Positions 31,915 through 42,613 of a stretch of 64,000 nucleotides of DNA are shown here, piece after piece (the stretch's first letter is position 1; each line of letters begins with the position of its first letter). The stretch is taken from contig CAZZNY010000001.1 of assembly GCA_964655935.1 (NCBI GenBank), positions 372,001 through 436,000 of the forward strand. Direction: 5' to 3'. The translations under genes were made by a program, and so were the position numbers. The notes beneath the pieces are model-generated. The model was not told the origin of the DNA. It did no database searches and saw only the letters and a program-made list of their open reading frames with translations. The stretch is from CAZZNY01 sp964655935 (lineage in GTDB: Bacteria > Patescibacteriota > Gracilibacteria > BD1-5 > UBA2023).

Positions 31915-32826
31915 ATGATAAAAAAGACTGTAGTGTTTACTGGTTATGCTTGCAATAATCGTTGCATTTTTTGTATTGATCTCAATAAACGTACCATAAA
32001 CAGCACCACAAAAACTATTTTACGCGATATCTATGCAGCAAAAATCGATGGAGTTGATTATCTGGAAATAATTGGTTGAGAAGTGACTATTCGAAAAGAT
32101 TTTTTTCTCATTCTTTCGTTTATTAAAAAACTAGGCTTTCAGACGGTTATGTTTGCTACTAATTGAGTCCAGTTGGCTGATTTTGATTTTTGTAAAAAAA
32201 TGGTATGACTCAATGTTGTAAGTAACATTGTTTTTTCGATTCATTGACACGCGGCCGAGCTTCATGATTATCTTGTAGATCATCCCGGAGCTTTTGATTC
32301 TATACAGAAAGGTATCGTTCATTTGCATAAACTTTGATTTGAAAATATTTGAGCAAATTGCGCTATCGTACAACCAAATTACAACTTCCTTCCTGATATT
32401 GGGCAATATATACATTCTCTTGGTATTCAGCAAGCGGAATTCATATTTGCTGATCCGAATCAATGAGGAGTTTGTGACAATTTTTCTGAACTTATGCCCA
32501 AAATATCTGATGTAGCTCCTTATGCGAGAAAATTGTTAGATTATTGAAATCTGCAAAAACTGAAATATCGAGTTCGGTATGTTCCGTTATGTTATTTTGC
32601 TGACTACATAGAGACGGATAATATTTCTGAGCTAATGGAAGTTGCCACATTTCATACAAAACATATTGCTCCTGATTTTACCAACGATGATGTATCACTA
32701 GGAAGACAAAATACTGGAAGAATGAAACCAGAAAAATGTAAAAAGTGTCGGCTCTATGATCAGTGTGAGTGAATTTGGGTAAATTATTATAATCAACTAT
32801 GAGATAACGAATTACAACCATTGTAA
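31915..32826 (+). CDS. Radical SAM protein 2 of the array
   Basis: 303 aa. CNNRCIFC (C13, C17, C20), IIGGEVTIRKD as GGEP variant, FSIHGHAAELHD, then RYVPLCYFADY and the tail KCKKCRLYDQCEGIWVNYY. The tail Cys together with the PLC Cys probably ligate an auxiliary cluster. GGEV in place of GGEP is shared with protein 3. Preceded by 53 bp of A/T-rich sequence; no Shine-Dalgarno. Confidence 0.85.
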
Positions 32827-32879
32827 TTTTAACGAAAAATTACAATTTATATTTATCATAATTCAAAATATCGTTCTCT

Positions 32880-33815
32880 ATGGATGTCAAAAAAGCCTTA
32901 GTTCTCGTTGGATACAATTGCGATCAAAATTGTTTTTTTTGTAGTGCTGAAGCTTTTACTAACAAAGAAATAAATCGAACCACCCGTGATATTTTACGAG
33001 ATGTTTCCGAGAAACGACAGTCTGGAACAGATATTCTTGAATTAATTGGTGGAGAAGTATTGATACGACCAGATATTGGAATCATAATAGGTTATGCGAA
33101 AAAAATCGGATACTCTCATATTTCTATCGAAACGAATGGCAATGTCCTGTCAAATTATGGATATTTTGAAAAATTAATTCAATTAGGATTAGACCAAATT
33201 ACCTTATCTATACACGGATCGAATGGTGAGATTAATGATCTACACACAGGAAGATGAGGAAGTTTTCAATTAAAAACAAGGGCTCTTGAAAATTTTGAAT
33301 TATTGCAGGATAAATATCCGATTGCGTTAAATACAAATTTTGTCATTACAGCTAAAAATCTACAAGATATTCCAGCTTATATGAAATTCATCGATACTTT
33401 TCCAAGTATTAATAAGATTATTTTTGCTCTTGTTAGACCAATACTGGCATATAAAAAATGATATTGAGAATATCTTCCAGATTTATTTAAATTAAAACAG
33501 ATTTTTGAATCTATGCCAGTGCATCCGAAAATATGGATACAATACCTTCCTCTTTGTGTGCTGGATAAAACATATATGGATGCTTATCAGAATTACTTTA
33601 TAAAAGGAAAAAAAGAGGCTATACTCAAGTCATATGGAACGGGAGAAGATGAATCATTAGAAACAGCCATCCAAGAGGCCTGTAAACAATTTCCCGAATG
33701 CAAGATCTGTAAATATAATAAAAAATGTCGCTGAGTTTGGCGAGAATATGCGGATTTTTTTTCACTCACTAAGCCACCGATTTTTCAAAAAAAATTATCA
33801 CTCATCCTAAAATAA
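32880..33815 (+). CDS. Radical SAM protein 3 of the array
   Basis: 311 aa. CDQNCFFC (C14, C18, C21) near the start, LIGGEVLIRPD, IETNGNVLS, LSIHGSNGEINDLHTGR, then QYLPLCVLDKT and the tail ECKICKYNKKCRGVWREY. Very similar plan to protein 2, so the two are close paralogues. Five bp separate it from the next start, implying translational coupling. Confidence 0.86.
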
Positions 33816-33820
33816 TAGAC

Positions 33821-34654
33821 ATGTGATCCTTACTTGTTATAGAAAATAATTGTAATCAGAAATGTGTTTTTTGTAGTGCTCTCGGAAGAACGGTAAAAAT
33901 CGATTTAAAAACAATTGCAAAAGAAATTATCACTCTGGGTAATTATATTCAAATTTCTTGATGAGAACCTCTTGTTAATAAAGATGTTTTTATGGTATTG
34001 GCTCTTATTCGAAAATTGAAACCGCAGGCTTTTATCGAGTTTCAAAGCAATGCTCTTTTGTTGTTAAAAAATAATAATCTTGAAAAGCTTTTAAAATGAG
34101 GGGTTAATCTTTTTAATATTAACTATCCTTCTCATATCGATGAAATTAATGATAAGATTGTATGAAAAAAAGACACTCTACACACAAGAGAAGAAAGTAT
34201 TTCAGCATTGATTGAGAATAAAGCTAAAGTTCGATTAACAGTTATTATAAATCAATATAACTATTCTACTCTTCCCGAAACTATTCAACATATTACGACG
34301 AAATTTCCACAAATCGAAAGAATTCAATTAAGCTTCGTCAAAGGAATGTGATGAGCAAAAAACAAGATACAGATTATTCCAAAATATGAAGATGTTTCAC
34401 CTTTCATTATAAATGCACTAGAACAGGCAGAAAAATCTGGAATAAAAATAGATATAGACCATATCCCCCCTTGTTACCTTGGGAGATTTTTCACGAATCA
34501 TGTGGATTATAAAAAGATTATTCTCTGAGAAACATGAGATTTTATGCAAGAGAAAAAACAGATTGCAAAGTGTAAAGATTGTAAACAATCCACATATTGT
34601 TCTGGTTACAGAAAAGATTATCTCGATATTTACCCAATGGAACATGCCATATAG
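33821..34654 (+). CDS. Radical SAM protein 4 of the array
   Basis: 277 aa, the shortest of the set. CNQKCVFC (C11, C15, C18), ISGGEPLVNKD, FNINYPSHIDEIND where relatives have a SIHG-like segment, DIDHIPPCYLGRF, and the tail KCKDCKQSTYCSGYRKDY. Its end overlaps the start of the cysteine desulfurase gene by 11 bp in another frame, so the two are coupled. Confidence 0.85.
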
Positions 34655-35888
34655 AAACCAATTCCCTATTCTTCGTAAAAAAATTAATTGAAAACAATTA
34701 GTTTATCTTGATGCTGCCTGTACTTATCTAAAACACGAGGACACGATAAGGGGTATAGATCGTTACTACAAAGAATTTAGTTGTTGTGCGGGAGACAGAG
34801 AATCTTCCTACCTTTGAGCACATTTATTGCGGGAAATAGAAGAAACAAGAAAGATTGGGCGCGAGTTTTTTGGAGGAAAAATTTCAGATCATATCGTATT
34901 TATTGCCTCTACTACTGATGGAATCAATCGACTCATCGCATCCTTAGATTTTTCTGTTATCAGAAATATCATAGTAACCGATCTTGAACATAATAGTAAT
35001 TATCTTCCTCAGCAAGAAATAGCAAAACGAATGGGAATTAATTTCATCGTGGTTCCCTATAATGAAATTCAAAATGTATCATTGTTGCAAAAAAGACTTT
35101 GAAGTATTTGATCCTCCTTTCTCTTTTGTGTCACACACAGTTCTAATGTACTCTGAGGAATAATAGATATTAAATCGATTGCAGATGTCGTTCATTCCGC
35201 TTGAGGCTACATTCTCGTAGATGATGCACAATATATCGTTCACCATGAAGAAAATGTCCAAGAAAACAATATAGATTTCACTCTTTTTTCCTGACATAAA
35301 ATCGGTGGTCCGACGGGAATTTGACTTCTTTACATAAAATCATGACTTGAAAAACTTTTTTGTACTTCTTTGCGTCTTGGATGATGAACCGTTCAACATT
35401 TTGATAATGATACTATTTTATTTAAGAAATTACCCGATTTCTTCGAATGATGAGTTCAAGATTTTTGATGAATTCTTTGATTGAAATCAGCTATTCAGTG
35501 GCATATGAAACACTTGATCCGACAAAAAAATCATATTCACAAATTAGTCACATATTTTCTATCAAAACTCGATAACGCTCTGTATTCTTCCATTCACATT
35601 CTAAATAAAGACAATATCAATAATACAACCATTCTGAGTTTAACATCGGAAAAAATTCATATGATAGACTTTCACCAATATTGCAACCATTTTTTAAACA
35701 AATACATCATCGCTTTTAGGACTGGTAGTATGTGCGTAGATAGATTCGTGAACACTTACGTAAAAACAAAAAACATTATGCGCATTTCGTTTGGTATATA
35801 TAATACCAAGGAAGATATCGATATTTTTTTTGAGGCACTCTCTTCATTTTTACAAACCACAAATATAGCCAATGACTGAAAAAAATAA
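34644..35888 (+). CDS. Class V aminotransferase / cysteine desulfurase-like
   Basis: 414-aa PLP enzyme. HSSNVLGGIIDIKSIAD and ILVDDAQYIVHH are cofactor-contact regions; the Schiff-base lysine is K219 in SGHKIGGPTGIG. The SufS-type loop AFRTGSMCVDRF supplies a catalytic Cys candidate, C364, which argues for cysteine desulfurase over a simple aminotransferase. N-terminal YLDAACTYLKH matches the family start. Embedded inside the radical SAM array and overlapping both neighbours (11 and 17 bp). It may supply persulfide for the many Fe-S clusters or for sulfur insertion into a product. Confidence 0.88.
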
Positions 35889-37062
35889 ACAAAAAAAGGA
35901 TAACACAAGCACTTGCTATGAAATCATGCTTCATTTAGCCTGTAATGCTCGATGTTTGTTTTGTTCTCAAAGTCATGAACAGAGAAGCTTTTCTCTTGAT
36001 GAAAAACAAGTCTATAAAAGTATGCTTTTATGAGCGAAACAGAAGTATGGTATGCTTTGATTCACAGGATGAGAACCATTAATTCACCCAAAAATCATAG
36101 ACTATATACGGTTTGCAAAAAAAGTTGGCTTTGAGTATATTCGAGTACAGACTAATGGTATTTCCCTCTATAAAGAATCTTTTGTTAAAAAACTTGTCAA
36201 TGCGGGAGTTACACTCTTTAAGATATCTGCTCATTCTCATATTGAAAAAATACATGATCAACTCGTTTGAATACCTTGAGCATTTAATAAACTAATAACC
36301 TGAATCGATAATGTAAAAGCCTTGGGCGCTCGATTGTGAGTTAATTTAGTGGTAACGAAACATAATTATTCCCAATTATCAGACACGATTCTTTTTTTCT
36401 TGGAAAAATGAATTACGGACTTTGTCATTATCCTACCGGTATATGAGAATAACATGCTAAAGGAGTGACAAAATATCGGTGTCAGATTCATAGAAACAAG
36501 AAGCGAGTTGATGAAAATAATGAAAATGTTTGATATCTTATTTTTGAAACGGCCACTCATATTAAATTTTCCTCTTTGTTTGTGAGAAACTTTTCAGAAT
36601 AATATCATATCCTGATACAATTGAACAGTAGTAACAGACGTGAACGGTTCACAAAATGTTATTGATGATAGCAAATGAAGTGGGAAAAAAAGAATTGCTC
36701 TCTGTAAAAATTGCAAACATAAAGATATTTGTTTATGAGTAGATGAAAATTATCTTTCCCTGTTCTGAGAAAATGAATTTATTAATATTCCAAAAGAAGA
36801 ATACGGAGAATATGATTTTAGTCATATTGACGCGAGTAAGTTTTTGACCGAAGATGAAATCTGTTTTTTGGAAATATTAAAAATTAAAAATCCGGCTACT
36901 ATTGATGATATTCTTGAAATTAAAGATCAAATTCAAATCTGTAAAGATTGTGACAGTGTTAATAAAATCATAGCTACGGGGAATATACTTGTCGATAAAT
37001 GGATAATAAAAAGAGAGTATAACGACAATAAGGTATACTATGAACGTGACAGGAATTACTAA
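35872..37062 (+). CDS. Radical SAM protein 5 of the array
   Basis: 396 aa. CNARCLFC (C24, C28, C31), FTGGEPLIHPK, VQTNGISLY, KISAHSHIEKIHD, NFPLCLGETF, and LCKNCKHKDICLGVDENY. A C-terminal addition of about 100 residues (SHIDASKFLTEDEICFLEIL...) follows, including QIQICKDCDSVNK, giving an extra CxxC, and ends with a strand-rich segment like a small recognition domain (VDKWIIKREYNDNKVYYE). The start lies within the cysteine desulfurase gene. Intact only when UGA is Gly. Confidence 0.85.
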
Positions 37063-37119
37063 ACAACAACTTGAGTAAATATATATAAAAATAGTTAAAA
37101 TATATCTGTGATACTGTTT

Positions 37120-38190
37120 ATGCAAAAAAAATGAAAAACTCCCGTAAAATACGACAGCGACTATGATGCTGACTATATTATTGTATTAAAAACTTGAGAA
37201 AAGATATTTTATAAATCTGGGTGGTCAAAGGGCTTAAAAATAAATAAAGATGATATCGTATCAATAAAACAAATTAAAAAGAATGAGTATGTTCTACTCA
37301 TAAATCGCGTTTGCCAATTAGATTGTTATTTTTGTAGAGATGGTGATGAGAGTGAAATCTCCTCTGACGAAGAGATAATGAGTGTAATTGAAAGAGTTCC
37401 TAGAGTTATTAGTTTTGAGTGATGAGAACCGACACTTTCCCCAGAACGACTTTTGCGCTTTTTAATGCTTGCAAAGGAAAAAAATATCAAAGAACGGATA
37501 CTGGTAACAAATGGAGTTCTCTTGTTTAATATGGATCTGTGTAAAAAACTCGTAGAAGCAGGGGTAACACTCTATAATATCAACGTACATTCACATACGG
37601 CTGAGTTGTATGATGATGTATGTTGATGAAATCAAAAGTTATTTGAAATGAGAAATCAATGAATCGCTAATTTGATTTCTCTCGGACAATGAGAAAAAAT
37701 ACGCTTTAATTTTGTCATAAATAAGAAAAATTATACCCATCTTCTCGATTATGCAGTTTGGGTATATAAGACATTCCCACAAATTTTTTATATCGAATTG
37801 AATTTTGTAAAAGTATTATGAAGAGTAACGAAAGATCAACAGGGTATAATGCCATCCTATCCAGAAATTGAACCTTATATAAGAAAATTTTTGATGTTTT
37901 GTCAAAAAACTGGCATTCGCGTTATTGTTGAGGGTATACCTCTTTGTTACCTAGCATGATTTGAACATTTAAATATTGATATATATAAACTCTTAAAATG
38001 AGAATTTGATTTTTTGTGAGAGAAAGAAAAGACTCCAGCTTGCATCTCATGTTCACTCACAAAAATATGCTCCGGGATGAGACTTAATTATTGTTGAATA
38101 TACAATAAAAACCATATAAAACCTGTGATTGATGGAGATATCAAAAATATTCTTTTAAAAACAGAAATATGAACGATGAGAAAAAAATAG
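37120..38190 (+). CDS. Radical SAM protein 6 of the array
   Basis: 356 aa with a 60-residue N-terminal extension before CQLDCYFC (C65, C69, C72). GGEP motif is FEGGEPTLSPER with both Gly as UGA. VTNGVLLFN, YNINVHSHTAELYD, EGIPLCYLAGF and ACISCSLTKICSGMRLNYC give the array signature. The extension (EKIFYKSGWSKGL...) resembles the C-terminal addition of protein 5, hinting at a shared small recognition domain. It overlaps protein 7 by 22 bp. Confidence 0.85.
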
Positions 38191-39065
38191 TGTTTCATTA
38201 TTTTACACCACTCGTGTGTAATGCTCGTTGCCAATTTTGTTCATCTTCTTCGTCATATCATTCCAAAAATTATATCATTCCTCGAACGAAAATTACTGGT
38301 GACCTACTGAAAATCAAAAAATTATGATTCAATTCGGTGGTAATAGGAGGATGAGAACCAACTCTTATTGAAAACTTGATTGATTATGTATATATCGGAA
38401 AAAAGCTTGGGATAAAGATTTCCATTATTACGAATGGTGCACTCCTGAATGTAAAATACGTGCAAGAATTATTTCATGCCGGATTAGAAAATATTTGTTT
38501 CAGTGTTCACTCAACATCCGCTACCCTGCATGATTCACTAGTGCAGATCCCATGAGCACATAAGAATATCATGCAGCTACTTGCTAATAAAACACACCAA
38601 TCACGTTTTTCTACAAATACAGTCATTATAAAACAAAATCAGAATCAACTTCTCGACATCGTTCATCTTCTCTCAAAATTTTGAATCAAAATTTGATTCT
38701 GTAATATGGAAGCAAATCACGTACACATCTCTGACTATGAAAAAAAACGGATGTATTTTCCGGACTTACTCACGATTCGTCGAGAAATACATAAAATATA
38801 TGAAGCGTATCCAGATCAATTTTTAACATTTGATAACCTTCCTCTTTGTGCATTTGATGAACACATAGTATTGAATAAAAATTTCCTGATAGCAAATTAT
38901 CAAAGAAAACAGATTGATCCGAATATCGTCAGTTATTTTACAAAAAAAGTTAATCAATTGACATACAAGATCAAAAGTTTAACTTGCAATCAATGCCGAT
39001 TTGTTGATAATTGTGCTGGACATTTTCCCTATTTCAAAGAAGAACACCTCAAGCCTTTTTGTTAA
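38169..39065 (+). CDS. Radical SAM protein 7 of the array
   Basis: 298 aa. CNARCQFC (C17, C21, C24), VIGGGEPTLIENL, ITNGALLNVKY, FSVHSTSATLHD, then FDNLPLCAFDEH and TCNQCRFVDNCAGHFPYF. The start is the ATG inside the preceding gene, 22 bp before that gene's TAG, typical of coupled translation. UGA is used for the third Gly of GGGEP. Confidence 0.85.
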
Positions 39066-39110
39066 TACGATTTTTCATTATTATTTCAAAAATCCATAAT
39101 TGATTTTTCT

Positions 39111-40079
39111 ATGCCAGATATAGCCCTTTGGGCAGCTTGTGATCATAAATGTATCATGTGTAGTAATCCAAAAGAATTTGCTGGAACTACACTCGATTAT
39201 ACTTTTGAGAAGCTCAAAAAACGAATCGATTCTTTTCGTGCTGGAAATGCTTGAGCTTTTTTTCGTTTCACTGAAGCTATCGACTGGGTTATCACGGGAT
39301 GAGAACCAACACTGAATCCGGAATATCTAAAAACCGTGCAATATATTCGAGATACATTTCCAGATTCAAGAATCGTTCAATTATCTCATTGAGATGCATT
39401 TTCTGATGAAAATTTTACGAAACAGGTACTAGATACTTTCCAGAATTATCATCTTTGCTTTCCATTACATGGCTTTAATCCTAATACACACGATGCAATC
39501 ACGCGAAAAAACGGTAGTTTTCAAGCGCTTATAAAATGAATGTACAATGTTTTAAAATATAAAAACCAGAAACAATCATTAGAAATCAGAATAATTCTCC
39601 AGCAGATGAATAGTAACTATGTTGATAAAATGTTTCATCTTCTTCATTCATACTTTCCGACAATAGATCTAATAACAATAGTTTTTCTAGAATATGAAGG
39701 ACAAGCCCTAGATCATCTCGATAAAACAAGACTTTCCTATCAGGAAGCTATAAACGATTGTTCTGATGCTCTGAAGAAGTGAATTCGATTGTTTGGAGAA
39801 AAAATTCGTCTCTACCACTTCCCTCTTTGTATACTCAAAAATCATATTGATTTAATTCCCTATACTTGGCGGACACTTGATGCGAATGAAATTGAATATA
39901 TCGATCAATGTCTCACTTGTTCTGCAAAAAAATATTGTATGGGTATTCATAAATCCTATTGCTCTGTTTTTTGAGATTCTGAAATACAACCTGTTTCTGA
40001 ATGAGAATTTAAAAAATGGCAAATTATCGAAGATAAAAACAATTTCTCATATCACCCAATAGAAAAAGTGAGAGCGTAA
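39111..40079 (+). CDS. Radical SAM protein 8 of the array
   Basis: 322 aa. CDHKCIMC (C10, C14, C17), VITGGEPTLNPEYLK, LCFPLHGFNPNTHD where others have a SIHG-like segment, YHFPLCILKNH and QCLTCSAKKYCMGIHKSYC. The N-terminus is minimal: MPDIALWAAC leads straight into the cluster motif. No other feature. A 30-bp A/T-rich gap follows before protein 9. Confidence 0.86.
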
Positions 40080-40109
40080 GAAAAAATATTATTATCTATA
40101 TATAAAATT

Positions 40110-41003
40110 ATGAAACGAGTAGATGTAAAAGTCTGATTTGCCTGCAATAATCACTGTAGTTTTTGCGTACAGTGAGATAAGCGCGAGAAATTTCGACCCC
40201 GAACCTATGAAGAAATTTGTCAGATTCTTGAAGATGAATTTTCAAACGGGTGTAGATGACTCGTCTTTACTGGCGGAGAACCGACCGTTCATCCGAAACT
40301 CGTGGAGTGTGTCGCTTATGCTAAGAAACTCGGATATGAAACGATCCAGATTCAGTCAAATGGTCGAAATTTTGCGGATATAACCTATCTACAAAAACTT
40401 ATCGAAGCCTGAGTCACAGAATTCTCTCCAGCAATTCATGGATTTAAAAAGGAAACTCATGATGCTCTTGTTGGTGCAGATGGTGCATGGGAACAGGTTA
40501 TACGAGGATTGATAAACATTAAAAAGCTTGGTTTTCCCATCATTATCAATTCTGTTATCACCGAACAAAATTACAAAGAAATTCCTGAACTTGCAAGTCT
40601 TCTTGTGAAGCTATGAGTCTCATCATTTCAATTTGCCTTTGTACATATTCTCGGTAGTGCCGCAAAAAACAAAAAGACGGTAGTTCCAAAAAAATCAAAT
40701 GTTATTCCTTATATCAAAAAGGCTCTTGATATCGGAAAGTCTGCAGGAATTACCTGTATGACTGAAGCTATTCCCTTTTGTCTTATGCAGTGATATGAAT
40801 GGGCGATCGCTGAATACAATTTCATGCCAGAGACTACCGTAGTGGATGCTGAATATCGTACAGAAAGTTATGCGGATTATCGCTGGGAACTCTGAAAAGC
40901 AAAGAGGGAGGAATGTAAAAAATGTACAAAAAATCCCATCTGCGAATGACCCTGGAAAGAATATCCAGAAATATACGGATGGAATGAATTTGTTCCAGTG
41001 TAA
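40110..41003 (+). CDS. Radical SAM protein 9 of the array
   Basis: 297 aa. GFACNNHCSFCVQGDKR (C12, C16, C19), FTGGEPTVHPK, QSNGRNFADI, FSPAIHGFKKETHDAL, VITEQNYKEIPELA, EAIPFCLMQGYEWAIAEY and ECKKCTKNPICEGPWKEYPEIYGW. This is a widespread radical SAM family and the most conserved member here. Its GGEP uses GGC GGA rather than UGA and it has fewer UGA codons than its neighbours, which fits a recent or independent origin. Last gene of the array. Confidence 0.88.
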
Positions 41004-41040
41004 AATCCAAAAAAAACATTTCCAAGAAACGGGAGAAAAT

Positions 41041-41169
41041 ATGAGAGTTTGAGAGAGGAAACTGCTTGAGCAGGTGGTAAGTCGTGCAACTGATGAGCAA
41101 GAGCTACGTCTGCGAGTTTTTCCTCTTTCAAAACTTTTGGTACTTTTGGTTACAAAAGTATATAAATAA
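41041..41169 (+). CDS. Doubtful 42-aa ORF
   Basis: ATG to TAA: MRVGERKLLEQVVSRATDEQ and a Leu/Val-rich tail. It lies 37 bp after the last radical SAM gene and overlaps nothing. Somewhat higher GC than its surroundings. No similarity recognised; it may be a fragment or chance. Confidence 0.25.
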
Positions 41170-41196
41170 TTCTCTTTTTATTATTAACATTCTTTC

Positions 41197-42549
41197 CTAC
41201 CGGATATGCTGAACATATTGCCCCACAAAACGTAATAAGCTTCAAATAATTTGATCCTGGAAAAAATAAGTAAGTAAAAAGCCCAAGAATATATATCCTC
41301 AAAACGCAAATGTTTTGAGGATTTTTATTTCTTTTATACGATTAAATCCTGGAGTCTCATTATCAATATGATATCTATTAGTAATATCAAAAGCCTGAAT
41401 TAATACATTTCTCGTCTCAACATCAATAGGATTTTCTATTCATTCAAAATATTTCATTGGATCAGGAGCAAAAAGTCACTTTTCTGCACCATAACCAAGA
41501 ACTTTTTGAGTACCCAAAAGTCAAATCAGGTATGTTTTATCGATAATATCTCCAGTTTTGAGGTTTTCAATTGGTATTATATCTTGTTCACCGAACTGAA
41601 AAGTGATTTTATATCCATAAAATATTGCTCGCATACCGAGAGAAATCGCTAAATATGTTGTAAGTATAAGCCAAATTTTATGAAACACGTCAATACCGTT
41701 TCTAGAGTAATCCCATAATACCACTCCTCAAAACAAAAGAATAACAATACATATATTGATAATCTTAAAAGTATCCGGAGATATAAAATCTTGTATTTTT
41801 TTCCATTTTTTTGCAAAAATCTTTTTTACAATTTTCAATATCATTTCTCGTAAAAAAGAAAATATCCTTCGGTACATATAAATGGTTACAAATAGTATCG
41901 CTCAACTTCCAAATACAAAATAACTTCCATATTTTTTTATATCAAAAAAACCAGACATCGTATTTTGCAAAAATTCCATAATATCCATGCGAGACAATCG
42001 AAGCGTCACAAAGAAAACAAGGAAAAATAAAATTTGTTTTACGATTTTTAGAATAATACGATTGTTTTGAAGTTTTTTGCCATCTGAACTATGTGTAAAT
42101 AACTTCAAATAAGTACTCTGCTCATCTCTTATCGCCAAAAAAAGTCTTTTTGCCGTTTTTGGAGAAAAAATAGTTTTTCCATAAAAATATACACAATACA
42201 GAAGGAGATATACTATCGTCACAATGGCTATATTTCAGATAAAAGGAATAATTCCAATCTGAGGAAAAAACAATGAGAGAACCAAGAGATATTTCGCATC
42301 TCCCGCCGACCATATACCAAAATAATATAAGACGAAGGATGTGATTATAGCTACAATATTTTGAATAATAAATCCTCAAATATTAAAAGTAATACCTGAA
42401 AAAATGAAATAACCATACAAAAATGGTAGCAAACAAAGAAGTAGTAATAATAATTTGTTTGGAATTATTTTATTTTTAACATCAGAAAATAAAATTCCCC
42501 CATTTATAATTAAAAATATAAAAATAATGATTCAATATAAATATATCAT
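41197..42549 (-). CDS. Prepilin peptidase (A24)-like membrane protein with long C-terminus
   Basis: 450 aa. The first 160 residues match type IV prepilin/preflagellin peptidases: a helix ending LFSDVKNKIIPN (catalytic-type D23), several transmembrane helices, and IWSAGDAKYLL (D83 in the GxGD-type motif; Ser-Ala-Gly-Asp here). Such enzymes cleave class III signal peptides at the membrane. Residues 160-450 add a charged loop and further hydrophobic helices that I do not recognise. It lacks the N-terminal methylase domain. Its 3' part overlaps a terminator hairpin read on the opposite strand. Confidence 0.75.
41296..41329 (+). terminator. Plus-strand terminator hairpin inside a convergent CDS
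   Basis: TCCTCAAAAC GCAAAT GTTTTGAGGA followed by TTTTTATTT, about 290 bp after the last radical SAM gene. On the minus strand the same bases encode ILKTFAFGGY of the prepilin peptidase. Confidence 0.65.
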
Positions 42550-42613
42550 TTGATTAATTTAAAAAAATATGATCTAATTAAACCAGTACGTATTATATAT
42601 AAATATTACCGTT

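Noticed and set aside
35481..35879. Separate small ORF inside the radical SAM array
   Set aside because: It is the C-terminal part of the 414-aa cysteine desulfurase-like gene, joined by UGA codons.
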